Below are positions 38,532 to 46,325 of a stretch of DNA of 64,000 nucleotides, piece by piece. The position numbers and the translations under genes were made by a program. The stretch is taken from NCBI RefSeq assembly GCF_901827175.1, contig NZ_LR594662.1:372001-436000 (forward strand). Direction: 5' to 3'. The DNA is from Variovorax sp. RA8. Lineage in GTDB: Bacteria > Pseudomonadota > Gammaproteobacteria > Burkholderiales > Burkholderiaceae_C. The notes beneath the pieces were generated by a model. That model saw only the letters and a program-made list of their open reading frames with translations, searched no databases and was not told the DNA's origin. Position 1 is the stretch's first letter, and each line of letters begins with the position of its first letter.

Positions 38532-38936
38532 TCAGGGTTGGAACAGGGGATGGAGGTTGCCGCACTTGCCGTCATACACCTGGCCGGGCGCTTCGTCGAT
38601 CTGCAAGGTGATGCCGACGTGCCGCTTCGCAAGCAGGGGCTCGGCATGCCGTTTCAGCCGGGCGAGCAAGGCATCGCCGACGCGCTTCTTCACCGCATCG
38701 GAGCGCCCCGCCGCCATGCGCAGGTTGAGGTAGACGAAGCCATGCTCGCCCGAGCCGTCTGCCACCGCAAAGTGCGCGGCCGGGTAGGCCAGCACACGCG
38801 TGCCGCCGATCGGGAAGACCGGGCGGTCCTGGTCGTCGCGCTGCTCGATCATGGTGTCGGCGAGGGCGCGGCACAGCGCCGGCATGTCGGCGTCGGCTTC
38901 GACGTCGGGCGTGTAGAGGATCACGAGATGGGGCAT
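38532..38936 (-). CDS. hpaF: 5-carboxymethyl-2-hydroxymuconate delta-isomerase HpaF
   Basis: 134 codons, typical CHMI length. The N-terminal [20 protein letters not shown] leaves Pro as residue 1 after Met removal, the catalytic base of the tautomerase superfamily; [20 protein letters not shown] is also characteristic. It isomerises CHM in the homoprotocatechuate pathway. It sits between hpaD (13 bp upstream) and hpaH. Confidence 0.92.
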   Translation of the reverse strand: MPHLVILYTPDVEADADMPALCRALADTMIEQRDDQDRPVFPIGGTRVLAYPAAHFAVADGSGEHGFVYLNLRMAAGRSDAVKKRVGDALLARLKRHAEPLLAKRHVGITLQIDEAPGQVYDGKCGNLHPLFQP

Positions 38937-38949
38937 GTGCGGGGCTTTC

Positions 38950-39825
38950 TCAGGCGGCGGCCCGTGCCGGCAGCGGCGTCACCGGAAAGATCGCATTGAT
39001 CTGCCCCGTGCCCGAGCTGCCGAAGTAGGGCGTGACGATTTCCACTGGCGCGGTGTAGCGGTCCCATCCCAGCAGGCCCAGCAGCATCGCGGTGTCGTGC
39101 ATGTCGCCTTCGCCCCAGCATTTCTCGGCATACATCGGCAGCATGCCGACGAAGGTCTTCCATTCGCCGGCCTTCCACAGCTCGACCACGCGATGGTCGA
39201 CCTCCTCGAGGAAGGGGTCGTACACCTTGTGCATGAACTCCGGCGCGCGGCCGTTGTCGGCGAAGTGATGCGACAGCGAGCCGCTGGCGAACACCGCCAC
39301 CGTGCCCTCGTAGCGCTCCTCGATGGCGCGGCGCACGGCGAGGCCGAAGCGACCCGATTCGGCGAGGTCGTGCCAGTCGCACCAGCCGCTGATGCTGATC
39401 ACCTTGTAGTGCTGGTCGGCGTTCATGTAGCGCATCGGCACCAGCGTGCCGTATTCGAGTTCCAGCGTGGTGTCGCTGTGGGCGCGGCTTTTCACGCCCA
39501 TCTCGTTCGCCATGTCGCCGATCAGGTGGCCCAGTGCCGGATTGCCCGGGTAGGCATAAGGCATGTTCTTGATGAAGTGCGGCAGCTCGTTGCTCGTGTA
39601 GGTGCCTTCGAACTTCGGACCGCAGTTGATGTGGTATTCGCTGTTGACCTGCCAGTGCACGTCGAAGACCACGATGGTGTCCACGCCCAGTTCGCGGCAG
39701 CGCCGGTCGATCTCCTTGTGGCCATTGATCGCTGCCTCGCGGCAGCCGAAGTTCGGACCGGGGAATTCCGACAGGTACATCGAGGGGACGTGCGTGATCT
39801 TGGCGGCGAGTGCGAGGGTGCCCAT
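38950..39825 (-). CDS. hpaD: 3,4-dihydroxyphenylacetate 2,3-dioxygenase HpaD
   Basis: 291 codons from ATG 39825. It is a class III (LigB-type) extradiol dioxygenase: iron ligand His in KITHVPSMYLSEFPG, then VVFDVHWQVNSEYHI, and SGSLSHHFADNGRAPEFMH near the C-terminal third. It opens homoprotocatechuate between C2 and C3 to give 5-carboxymethyl-2-hydroxymuconate semialdehyde, the substrate of HpaE. The hpaE stop (39828) is two bases before this start. Confidence 0.93.
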   Translation of the reverse strand: MGTLALAAKITHVPSMYLSEFPGPNFGCREAAINGHKEIDRRCRELGVDTIVVFDVHWQVNSEYHINCGPKFEGTYTSNELPHFIKNMPYAYPGNPALGHLIGDMANEMGVKSRAHSDTTLELEYGTLVPMRYMNADQHYKVISISGWCDWHDLAESGRFGLAVRRAIEERYEGTVAVFASGSLSHHFADNGRAPEFMHKVYDPFLEEVDHRVVELWKAGEWKTFVGMLPMYAEKCWGEGDMHDTAMLLGLLGWDRYTAPVEIVTPYFGSSGTGQINAIFPVTPLPARAAA

Positions 39826-39827
39826 GG

Positions 39828-41285
39828 TCAAACTCCCCAGTGCGGGATGTGGTGCGAACCCAGCGACACCGCCACGTTCTTCGGCTCGCAGAAGACCTCG
39901 TAGCTCCAGGTGCCGCCCTCGCGGCCCGTGCCCGAAGCCTTGGTGCCGCCGAAGGGCTGGCGCAGGTCCCTGACGTTCTGGCTGTTGACGAAGCACATGC
40001 CGGCCTCGACGGCCGCGGCCACGCGGTGCGCACGGCCGATGTTCTCCGTCCAGACGTAGCTGCTCAGCCCGTACTGGATGTCGTTGGCCAGGCGGATCGC
40101 GTCGACCTCGTCCTTGAAGGGGATCAGGCAGGCCACGGGTCCGAAGATCTCGTCCTGCGCGATCTTCATACGGTTGTCGACGTCGGCGAAGACCGTGGGC
40201 GCGACGTAGTTGCCGCGCCGCACGCGCTCCGGCAGCTGCGGGACTTCGAGGCCCCCGCACAGCAGCGTCGCGCCTTCCTTCGGCCCCAGTTCGATGTAGC
40301 TGCGCACCTTGGCGAGGTGGGCCTGCGAGATCATCGGGCCGACGATGGTCGCTTCATGAAGCGGGTCGCCGACCACGATGCGCTTCGCGCGCTCGGCGAA
40401 CTTCGCCGCGAAGTCGGCGTAGATCGATTGCTGCACCAGGATGCGCGAGCCCGCGGTGCAGCGCTCGCCGTTGTTGCTGAAGATCATGAACACGGCCGCG
40501 TCGAGCGCGCGATCCAGGTCCGCGTCGTCGAAGATCACGAAGGGGCTTTTGCCGCCGAGCTCCATGCTGAACTTCTTCAGGCCCGCGCCCTTGACGATGC
40601 GGTTGCCGGTGGCGGTCGAGCCGGTAAACGAGATGGCCCGCACATCCGGATGCGCCACCAGCGGCTCGCCGGCCTCCTTGCCGTAGCCGTGCACCAGGTT
40701 CAGGACGCCAGGCGGAATGCCGGCTTCCAGCGCCAGTTCGCCCAGGCGCGCGGCGGTCAGCGGCGAGAGCTCGCTCATCTTGAGAACCGCGGTGTTGCCG
40801 AAGGCCAGGCAGGGCGCGACCTTCCAGGTGGCGGTCATGAAGGGCACGTTCCACGGCGAGATCAGCGCGCACACGCCGACCGGGTGGAACAGCGTGTAGT
40901 TGAGGTGCGTCTCGGTCGGGTAGGTGTGGCCGTCGACCCGCGTGCACATCTCGGCGAAGTAGTAGAAGTTGTCGGCCGCGCGCGGCACCAGCTGTTTGCC
41001 GGTCTGGGCGATGACCTGGCCGCAATCGTCGGTCTCGGTGCGCGCCAGCTCGGGCACGTGGACCGCGATCAGGTCGCCGAGCTTGCGGATCAGCTTCGCG
41101 CGCTGCGGCGCGGGCATGCCGGCCCACTTAGGAAAGGCGGCCTTCGCGGCGGCGACGCCCGCGTTGACTTCCGCTTCGCCGCCCGAAGCGACTTCGGCCA
41201 GTACTTCTTGCGTGGCCGGATTGACGGTCTCGAAATAGTCGGTGCCGGCGACCGGCTTGCCGTCGATGAGGTGATCGATCTTCAT
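39828..41285 (-). CDS. hpaE: 5-carboxymethyl-2-hydroxymuconate semialdehyde dehydrogenase HpaE
   Basis: 485 codons. Aldehyde dehydrogenase landmarks: ISPWNVPFMTATWKVAPCLA, SFTGSTATGNRIVKGAGLKK, catalytic Glu in FSMELGGKSPFVIF and Cys in NNGERCTAGSRILVQ, and FGPVACLIPF near the C-terminus. LIDGKPVAGTDYFETVNPAT and its position directly before hpaD identify HpaE. It uses NAD+ to oxidise the ring-cleavage product. Confidence 0.94.
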   Translation of the reverse strand: MKIDHLIDGKPVAGTDYFETVNPATQEVLAEVASGGEAEVNAGVAAAKAAFPKWAGMPAPQRAKLIRKLGDLIAVHVPELARTETDDCGQVIAQTGKQLVPRAADNFYYFAEMCTRVDGHTYPTETHLNYTLFHPVGVCALISPWNVPFMTATWKVAPCLAFGNTAVLKMSELSPLTAARLGELALEAGIPPGVLNLVHGYGKEAGEPLVAHPDVRAISFTGSTATGNRIVKGAGLKKFSMELGGKSPFVIFDDADLDRALDAAVFMIFSNNGERCTAGSRILVQQSIYADFAAKFAERAKRIVVGDPLHEATIVGPMISQAHLAKVRSYIELGPKEGATLLCGGLEVPQLPERVRRGNYVAPTVFADVDNRMKIAQDEIFGPVACLIPFKDEVDAIRLANDIQYGLSSYVWTENIGRAHRVAAAVEAGMCFVNSQNVRDLRQPFGGTKASGTGREGGTWSYEVFCEPKNVAVSLGSHHIPHWGV

Positions 41286-41292
41286 GGGGCTC

Positions 41293-42270
41293 TCAGTCCA
41301 GCTTGATGTCGCGCGCCTTGATCAGCGCGTGCCACTTCTTGCGCTCCGATTCGGCGTAGCGCGCCATCTCGGCGGCGTCGGCCGGGCGTGCCTCCCAGCC
41401 GGCCTCGAACAGTTTTTGCCGCACGGCCGGATCGTTCATGGTCTTGCCGAGTTCGGCGCCGAGCCGGGCCTGCACGTCCTTGGGCGTCGCGGCCGGCGCC
41501 ACCAGCCCCTGCCAGGCGTAGGCCTCGACATTGGCAAAGCCGAGCTCCTTGGCGGTCGGCACGTTGGGCAGCTGCGGCATGCGTTCGGCCGACAGGGCGA
41601 TCAGCGGCGTGATCTTGCCGGCCTTGACGGCGCCCACGCCGCTCGGCAGATCCAGCACGATCAGCGGCACCTGCCCGGCCAACAGGTCCTGCATGGCCGG
41701 CGCGCCGCCCTTGTACGGAACATGCAGCAGCGAGACGCCCGCCTCGCGCTGGAACAGCTCGAGCGCCAGATGGTGCGGGCTGCCGTTGCCGGGCGTCCCG
41801 ATGCTGTACTTGCCCGGCGAGCGCTTGAGCTCGGCGAGCAGCGCCTTGGCGTCCGCGAAGCCGGCGTTGGGCCCGGCGGTGATGACCAGCGCCGAGCGGC
41901 CCATCATGCCGAGCAGCGCGAAATCCTTCTCGGCGTCGTAGGGCACCTTCTTGTAGAGCACGGGGTTGTAGACGAGCACGCCGTTGTCGGCCGAGAACAC
42001 GGTGTAGCCGTCGGGCGCCGCGCGCGCCACGTGCTCCGAGGCGATCATGGCGGCGGCGCCAGGCCGGTTGTCGATGACGACCGGCTGGCCGAGCTGCTGC
42101 GAGAGCTGGGCGCCGGCGGTGCGCGCGAGGAAGTCGGTGCCACCGCCGGCCGGATAGCCGACCACCCAGCGCACCTGCCGGTTCGGGTAGGACTGGGCAG
42201 GGGCATCGAGGGCGAGCATCGATGCACAAAGTGCGAGCAGGGCTGCGGCGAGTCTCGGTGTCTTGATCAT
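41293..42270 (-). CDS. tripartite tricarboxylate transporter receptor (Bug family)
   Basis: 325 codons. A signal peptide (LAAALLALCASMLALDAPAQ) is followed by YPNRQVRWVVGYPAGGGTDF and PVVIDNRPGAAAMIASEHVA. Embedded between hpaG2 and hpaE, it is not part of the enterobacterial hpa cluster. In this group an aromatic acid such as 4-hydroxyphenylacetate or homoprotocatechuate is the obvious ligand hypothesis. No TctAB permease genes are in the window. Confidence 0.9.
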   Translation of the reverse strand: MIKTPRLAAALLALCASMLALDAPAQSYPNRQVRWVVGYPAGGGTDFLARTAGAQLSQQLGQPVVIDNRPGAAAMIASEHVARAAPDGYTVFSADNGVLVYNPVLYKKVPYDAEKDFALLGMMGRSALVITAGPNAGFADAKALLAELKRSPGKYSIGTPGNGSPHHLALELFQREAGVSLLHVPYKGGAPAMQDLLAGQVPLIVLDLPSGVGAVKAGKITPLIALSAERMPQLPNVPTAKELGFANVEAYAWQGLVAPAATPKDVQARLGAELGKTMNDPAVRQKLFEAGWEARPADAAEMARYAESERKKWHALIKARDIKLD

Positions 42271-42312
42271 GGTGTCTCCTGGTTTTTTAGGGAACAGGGC
42301 GGATGTCCGCCT

Positions 42313-43065
42313 TCAAACTGCGGTGATCGTGTTGACCAACGCGCCGATGTGCTCGATCTCCGTAACGACCACGTCGCCCGGCCTGCAATCGACCACGCCG
42401 TCGGGGGTGCCGGTGAGGATCAGGTCGCCGGGCGCGAGCGTCATGAAGCCTGAGAAATACTCGATCAGGAAGGGCACGTCGAAGATCATGTCCTTCGTGT
42501 TGCCCGACTGCGTGACCTTTCCGTTGACGGTGGTCTGCAGTGCGAGGGACATCGGGTCGGGCACGTCCTGCGCATCCACCAGCCAGGGGCCGATGGGCGT
42601 GCAGGTGTCGCGGTTCTTCACGCGCAGGTTGGGGCGGTACCAGTTCTCCAGGTAATCGCGGATCGCGTAGTCGTTGGCCACGGTGTAGCCGGCGATGAAG
42701 TCGTAGGCGTCATTGCGCCGGACCTTGCGCGCCGTCCTTCCGATCACGACCGCGAGCTCGCATTCGTAATGCATGAAGGACACATCGGCCGGGCGCCGCG
42801 TTTTCTGGCGATGCCCGATGAGCGTGCTCTGGCCCTTGACGAAGACCAGCGGCTCCTCCGGCGCCTTGAATTCCAGCTCCTTCGCATGGTCGGCGTAGTT
42901 CAGGCCGAGTGCGAGGATGGTGCGCGGGCGCGGCGTGGGTGCCAGCGGCGGCAGCCACAGCGCGTCATCGAAGGCGATGCTGCGGCCGTCGTCCAGCAGC
43001 AGCCGGCCGTCGCGCTCGATGGCGGCCTGTTCGACGCCTTCGAAGGCGATGCGTGCGTGCCTCAT
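42313..43065 (-). CDS. hpaG2: HpaG2, FAH-family isomerase/decarboxylase C-terminal-type subunit
   Basis: 250 codons. LALGLNYADHAKELEFKAPE, PADVSFMHYECELAVVIGRT (metal-binding E-x-E) and ANDYAIRDYLENWYRPNLRV with KNRDTCTPIGPWLVDAQDV match the C-terminal half of E. coli HpaG, here a separate protein. It acts with HpaG1 to decarboxylate and isomerise 5-oxopent-3-ene-1,2,5-tricarboxylate. ATG 43065 overlaps the stop of a 21-codon repeat-derived ORF as ATGA. Confidence 0.92.
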   Translation of the reverse strand: MRHARIAFEGVEQAAIERDGRLLLDDGRSIAFDDALWLPPLAPTPRPRTILALGLNYADHAKELEFKAPEEPLVFVKGQSTLIGHRQKTRRPADVSFMHYECELAVVIGRTARKVRRNDAYDFIAGYTVANDYAIRDYLENWYRPNLRVKNRDTCTPIGPWLVDAQDVPDPMSLALQTTVNGKVTQSGNTKDMIFDVPFLIEYFSGFMTLAPGDLILTGTPDGVVDCRPGDVVVTEIEHIGALVNTITAV

Positions 43066-43127
43066 TGGGCAACCTCCGTGCCATGCACTGCGGCGCTATT
43101 CGCCTTCGGAGCGGCCGTGCGGCTCAT
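43062..43127 (-). repeat. MSRTA coupling element, variant copy C, forming a 21-codon ORF
   Basis: ATG 43127 overlaps the hpaG1 stop (TGA 43126-43124) and reads MSRTAAPKANSAAVHGTEVA plus Q, ending TGA 43064-43062 which overlaps the hpaG2 ATG. The first 38 bases follow the 60-bp consensus; the tail is diverged. The result is a tiny ORF with an RTGA overlap at both ends, chaining translation of hpaG1 to hpaG2. Confidence 0.8.
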
Positions 43128-43867
43128 GCCGCCTCTCCCACGAGCGTGTTGACCAGCGTCTCGAAGCCCGGCGCGCTGATCTCGATGCGGTCGCCGGGGC
43201 GGGCGAGCGGACGGCCTGCGTCGCAACCCAGCATCAGCACATCGCCGTGCGCGAGCGTCATGAACTCGCTCACGTCGGCCAGCAATTGCGCCGCGTTGCG
43301 CATGAGGTGCGAGAAGTCGACCGACTGGCGCAGTTCGCCGTTGATGCGGACCTCGAGCCTGAACTCGGCCGGGTCCGCCACCTCCTGCGCGTCGCGCATC
43401 GCGGGGCCGATGCCCAGGAAACCGTCCACGCACTTGAACTTGACCGGCGGACGGAAGAAGCTCGCGTGCGGGATCGAGAGATCGTTCATCGGCACGAAGC
43501 CTTCGACGTCGCCGTCGGCGCCGATCACCATCGCGATGGTGGCGCCGACTTCGACCTCCGGGATGCGCGCTGGCACGGCAATCGCGCTGCCATGGGGGCT
43601 CCAGGTGTTGGCCGTCTTCACGTACAGCACCGGTGCCCTGGGCGGCGCCTTGTAGGGCGGCTGCGTCATCTGCGGCGCAAGTGCCTCGAACTCCGCGCGG
43701 AAGTTGAGCAGCACGCCATAGACCGTTCCGATGGGCAGGAAGCTCGCTGGAGTACCTTCGCCTGCGGCTGCGGTGCTATTCGCCTTCGGAACGGCCGTGC
43801 GGCTCACTGGAGTACCTTCGCCTTCGGCTGCGGTGCTATTCGCCTTCGGAGCGGCCGTGCGGCTCAT
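43124..43867 (-). CDS. hpaG1: HpaG1, FAH-family N-terminal-type subunit with repeat-derived extension
   Basis: 247 codons from ATG 43867. Residues 1-40 come entirely from two tandem 60-bp elements; the conserved protein begins at SFLPIGTVYGVLLNFRAEFE. It continues with YKAPPRAPVLYVKTANTWSP, the FAH-type core and a closing GDVLMLGCDAGRPLARPGDR. It is the N-terminal half equivalent of HpaG. The middle (VIGADGDVEGFVPMNDLSIP) is shorter than I remember for the family by about nine residues. No other start codon is suitably placed, so the repeat now supplies it. The ATG overlaps the hpaR stop. Confidence 0.87.
   Translation of the reverse strand: MSRTAAPKANSTAAEGEGTPVSRTAVPKANSTAAAGEGTPASFLPIGTVYGVLLNFRAEFEALAPQMTQPPYKAPPRAPVLYVKTANTWSPHGSAIAVPARIPEVEVGATIAMVIGADGDVEGFVPMNDLSIPHASFFRPPVKFKCVDGFLGIGPAMRDAQEVADPAEFRLEVRINGELRQSVDFSHLMRNAAQLLADVSEFMTLAHGDVLMLGCDAGRPLARPGDRIEISAPGFETLVNTLVGEAA
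43748..43867 (-). repeat. MSRTA coupling element, two tandem 60-bp units, copy D
   Basis: Unit 1 (43867-43808) begins ATGAGCCGCACGGCCGCTCC; unit 2 (43807-43748) begins GTGAGCCGCACGGCCGTTCC. They differ at only a few bases, and the next bases are GCGAGC, a decayed third junction. Both are in frame with hpaG1. The first four bases form the hpaR stop/hpaG1 start overlap. Confidence 0.9.
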
Positions 43868-44295
43868 GGTTGCTCCAGTTCGATCACTTCGTCGAGCAGC
43901 ACGTAGAGCTGCGACAGCTTCTGCTTGCCCAGCGACTTCTCCATCCACGCGTAGTGATCCTCGATGCTGCGCGAGAGCTGCCGGACCATGCGCATGCCCT
44001 TGGCCGTGGCCTCGACGACGGTGCGGCGCTGGTCGGCGGGATCGCGCGCGCGGCGGATCAGGCCGTCGCGCTCCATGCGCGCGAGCACGCCGGTCAGGCT
44101 GGGGCCGAGGATGAAGGCCTCGCGCGCGACGCGGCCGGTCTCGACCAGCCCGTGCTCGCCCAGCACCCGCAACACGCGCCATTGCTGGTCGCTCAGGCCG
44201 TGCTCGCGCAGGCTGGGCCGGGTGTGCGCCATGACCGCCTCGCGGGCCTGCAGCAGCAGGCGGGGCAGGTTGCGATGGACGAAGGTAGTGTTCAT
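43864..44295 (-). CDS. hpaR: MarR-family repressor of the homoprotocatechuate cluster, HpaR
   Basis: 143 codons from ATG 44295. The winged-helix core reads LSDQQWRVLRVLGEHGLVET, then AFILGPSLTGVLARMERDGL and RARDPADQRRTVVEATAKG. The N-terminal RNLPRLLLQAREAVMAHTRP and size match HpaR, which releases DNA when 4-hydroxyphenylacetate or homoprotocatechuate-type ligands bind. It is the first gene of the minus-strand cluster and probably autoregulates through the palindrome at 44308-44323. Its stop overlaps the repeat-derived hpaG1 start. Confidence 0.92.
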   Translation of the reverse strand: MNTTFVHRNLPRLLLQAREAVMAHTRPSLREHGLSDQQWRVLRVLGEHGLVETGRVAREAFILGPSLTGVLARMERDGLIRRARDPADQRRTVVEATAKGMRMVRQLSRSIEDHYAWMEKSLGKQKLSQLYVLLDEVIELEQP

Positions 44296-44307
44296 GAAGC
44301 CTCGATT

Positions 44308-44323
44308 ATTTAACATGTTAAAT
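44308..44323. promoter_or_regulatory. 16-bp palindrome, candidate HpaR operator
   Basis: ATTTAACATGTTAAAT is perfectly self-complementary, AT-rich in a GC-rich genome, and placed 13 bp upstream of the hpaR ATG in the hpaR-radA divergent gap. Its length and symmetry are standard for MarR-type dimers. It may also cover the -10 region of the hpa promoter. Confidence 0.78.
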
Positions 44324-44412
44324 TTATTGCAAGGCCTTCCGATCGGCTCCGCGGCCGGGTTTTCCCGGGGTTCGAAGGGACTGTGACGCCGAGCCCTCCC
44401 TACACTCGGGCG

Positions 44413-45804
44413 ATGGCCAAGGAAAAAACTCTCTTCGTCTGCTCCGAGTGCGGCGGTACCAGCCCCAAGTGGCTCGGCCGCTGCCCCAGCTGCGGTGCCT
44501 GGAACACGCTGATCGAGCAGGTGGCCGCGGCGGCGGCCGGCGGCAGCAACAACCGCTTCGGCGCGCCCTTCGCATCGCTCGCCGGCTCGTCCGAGCTGGC
44601 GATGCTGTCGGAGATCGAAGCTGGCGAGGTCCCGCGCACGCCCACCGGGCTGGATGAGCTCGACCGCGTGCTGGGCGGCGGCATCGTCGACGGCGGCGTC
44701 ACGCTGATCGGGGGCGACCCGGGCATCGGCAAGTCCACGCTGCTGCTGCAGGCGGTCGATGCGCTGCAGCGCGCGGGGCGCAACGCGCTCTATGTCACCG
44801 GCGAGGAGAGCGGCGCCCAGGTAGCGCTGCGCTCGCGGCGGCTCGGCCTGGAGCAGTCGCAGGTGCAGGTGCTGGCCGAGATCCAGTTGGAGAAGATCCT
44901 CGCCACGCTGGACGCCACGCGGCCGGCGATCGCGGTGATCGATTCGATCCAGACCGTGTACTCCGACCAGCTGACCTCGGCCCCCGGCTCGGTGGCGCAG
45001 GTGCGCGAATGCGCGGCCCACCTCACGCGCTTCGCCAAGGCCAGCGGCACGGCGGTGGTGCTGGTGGGCCACGTGACCAAGGAGGGCGCGCTGGCCGGCC
45101 CGCGCGTGCTCGAGCACATGGTCGACACGGTGCTGTACTTCGAAGGCGACACGCATTCGAGCTTTCGCCTCGTGCGCGCCATCAAGAACCGCTTCGGCGC
45201 GGTCAACGAGATCGGCGTGTTCGCGATGACCGAGCGCGGCCTCAAGGGCGTGGCCAATCCCAGCGCGATCTTCCTGAGCCAGCATGCCGAGCCGGTGCCC
45301 GGCAGCGTCGTGTTGGTCACGCTCGAAGGCACGCGGCCGATGCTGGTCGAGATCCAGGCGCTGGTCGATGACGGCGGGCCGAGTCCGCGGCGGCTGTCGG
45401 TCGGCCTCGACCGCGACCGGCTCGCCATGCTGCTGGCGGTGCTGCACCGCCATGCGGGCGTGGCCTGCATGGACCAGGACGTGTTCGTCAATGCGGTGGG
45501 CGGCGTGCGCATCAGCGAGCCGGCGGCCGACCTGGCGGTGATGCTGGCCATCACCTCCAGCCTGCGCGGCAAGCCGCTGCCCAAGGGCTTCATCGCGTTT
45601 GGCGAGGTGGGCTTGGCCGGCGAGGTGCGGCCCGCGCCGCGCGGGCAGGAGCGGCTGCGCGAAGCCGCCAAGCTGGGCTTCAGCGTGGCGGTGGTGCCCA
45701 AGGCCAACGCGCCCCGCAAGGGCGCCAAGGAGATCGAGGGGCTGACGATCCACGCGGTGGAGCGTATCGAGGAAGCGATGGAGGTGGTCCGCAGTCTCGA
45801 TTGA
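44413..45804 (+). CDS. radA: DNA repair protein RadA
   Basis: 463 codons from ATG 44413; an earlier in-frame start (44383) gives a non-conserved extension. The zinc finger is CSECGGTSPKWLGRCPSCGAW, Walker A is GGDPGIGKSTLLLQ, the RadA-specific motif is KNRFGAVNE, and a Lon-like C-terminal domain ends with GEVRPAPRGQERLREAAKLG. It is a RecA-related helicase aiding branch migration and recombination. It is divergent from hpaR. Confidence 0.95.
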   Translation: MAKEKTLFVCSECGGTSPKWLGRCPSCGAWNTLIEQVAAAAAGGSNNRFGAPFASLAGSSELAMLSEIEAGEVPRTPTGLDELDRVLGGGIVDGGVTLIGGDPGIGKSTLLLQAVDALQRAGRNALYVTGEESGAQVALRSRRLGLEQSQVQVLAEIQLEKILATLDATRPAIAVIDSIQTVYSDQLTSAPGSVAQVRECAAHLTRFAKASGTAVVLVGHVTKEGALAGPRVLEHMVDTVLYFEGDTHSSFRLVRAIKNRFGAVNEIGVFAMTERGLKGVANPSAIFLSQHAEPVPGSVVLVTLEGTRPMLVEIQALVDDGGPSPRRLSVGLDRDRLAMLLAVLHRHAGVACMDQDVFVNAVGGVRISEPAADLAVMLAITSSLRGKPLPKGFIAFGEVGLAGEVRPAPRGQERLREAAKLGFSVAVVPKANAPRKGAKEIEGLTIHAVERIEEAMEVVRSLD

Positions 45805-45845
45805 ACCGCCGACCGTCGGCTTCGGGCCCGGCGACAATGCAGCCC

Positions 45846-46325
45846 ATGAATTTCGGGAAAGTCTTCGTACCCCTCGCGGGCCTGCTTCTGCTCGGCGCCT
45901 CTTATCGCGCCTATGGATGGGCGGGCGTCGCCTTCGCCGGCGGCGCAATCATCATGTTCCTGCTGATGCATTTCAACCGCACCATGCAGGTCCTGAAGCG
46001 CGCGGCCGACCGGCCCATCGGCACGGTGGCGAGTGCCGTGATGCTCAACGCCAAGCTCAAGCCCAAGGTGACCCTGCTCCATGTGATCGCGATGACCCGC
46101 GCGCTCGGCGAGCAGCGCACGCCCAAGGATGCGCAGCCCGAGGTCTATCGCTGGACCGACAACGGCGGCTCCTGGGTCGACGCCACCTTCGTCAACGGCA
46201 AGCTGATCGAATGGAAGCTGGTGCGCCCCGAGGCGCCGGCCGAGAACGACGAGCAGCCGGCCGACCCGCCGAACGCGGACGCCGTCAAGCCCGGTGCCGC
46301 CGACGCCCTGCGCCCGCCCGTCTAG
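45846..46325 (+). CDS. small inner-membrane protein of unknown function
   Basis: 159 codons if started at ATG 45846; ATG 45837 is equally possible and neither has a strong ribosome-binding site. Two short hydrophobic helices at the start (GKVFVPLAGLLLLGASYRAY and GVAFAGGAIIMFLLMHFNRT) are followed by a cytosolic part with QVLKRAADRPIGTVASAVML and YRWTDNGGSWVDATFVNGKL, then a Pro/Ala/Asp-rich tail. Family not recognised. The TAG stop overlaps the convergent rdgC stop within the palindromic CTAG. Confidence 0.75.
   Translation: MNFGKVFVPLAGLLLLGASYRAYGWAGVAFAGGAIIMFLLMHFNRTMQVLKRAADRPIGTVASAVMLNAKLKPKVTLLHVIAMTRALGEQRTPKDAQPEVYRWTDNGGSWVDATFVNGKLIEWKLVRPEAPAENDEQPADPPNADAVKPGAADALRPPV

Noticed and set aside
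43733..43867. Tandem 60-bp units considered as a CRISPR-like array or phage att site
   Set aside because: No unique spacers between units, both are in frame with hpaG1, and no integrase is present.
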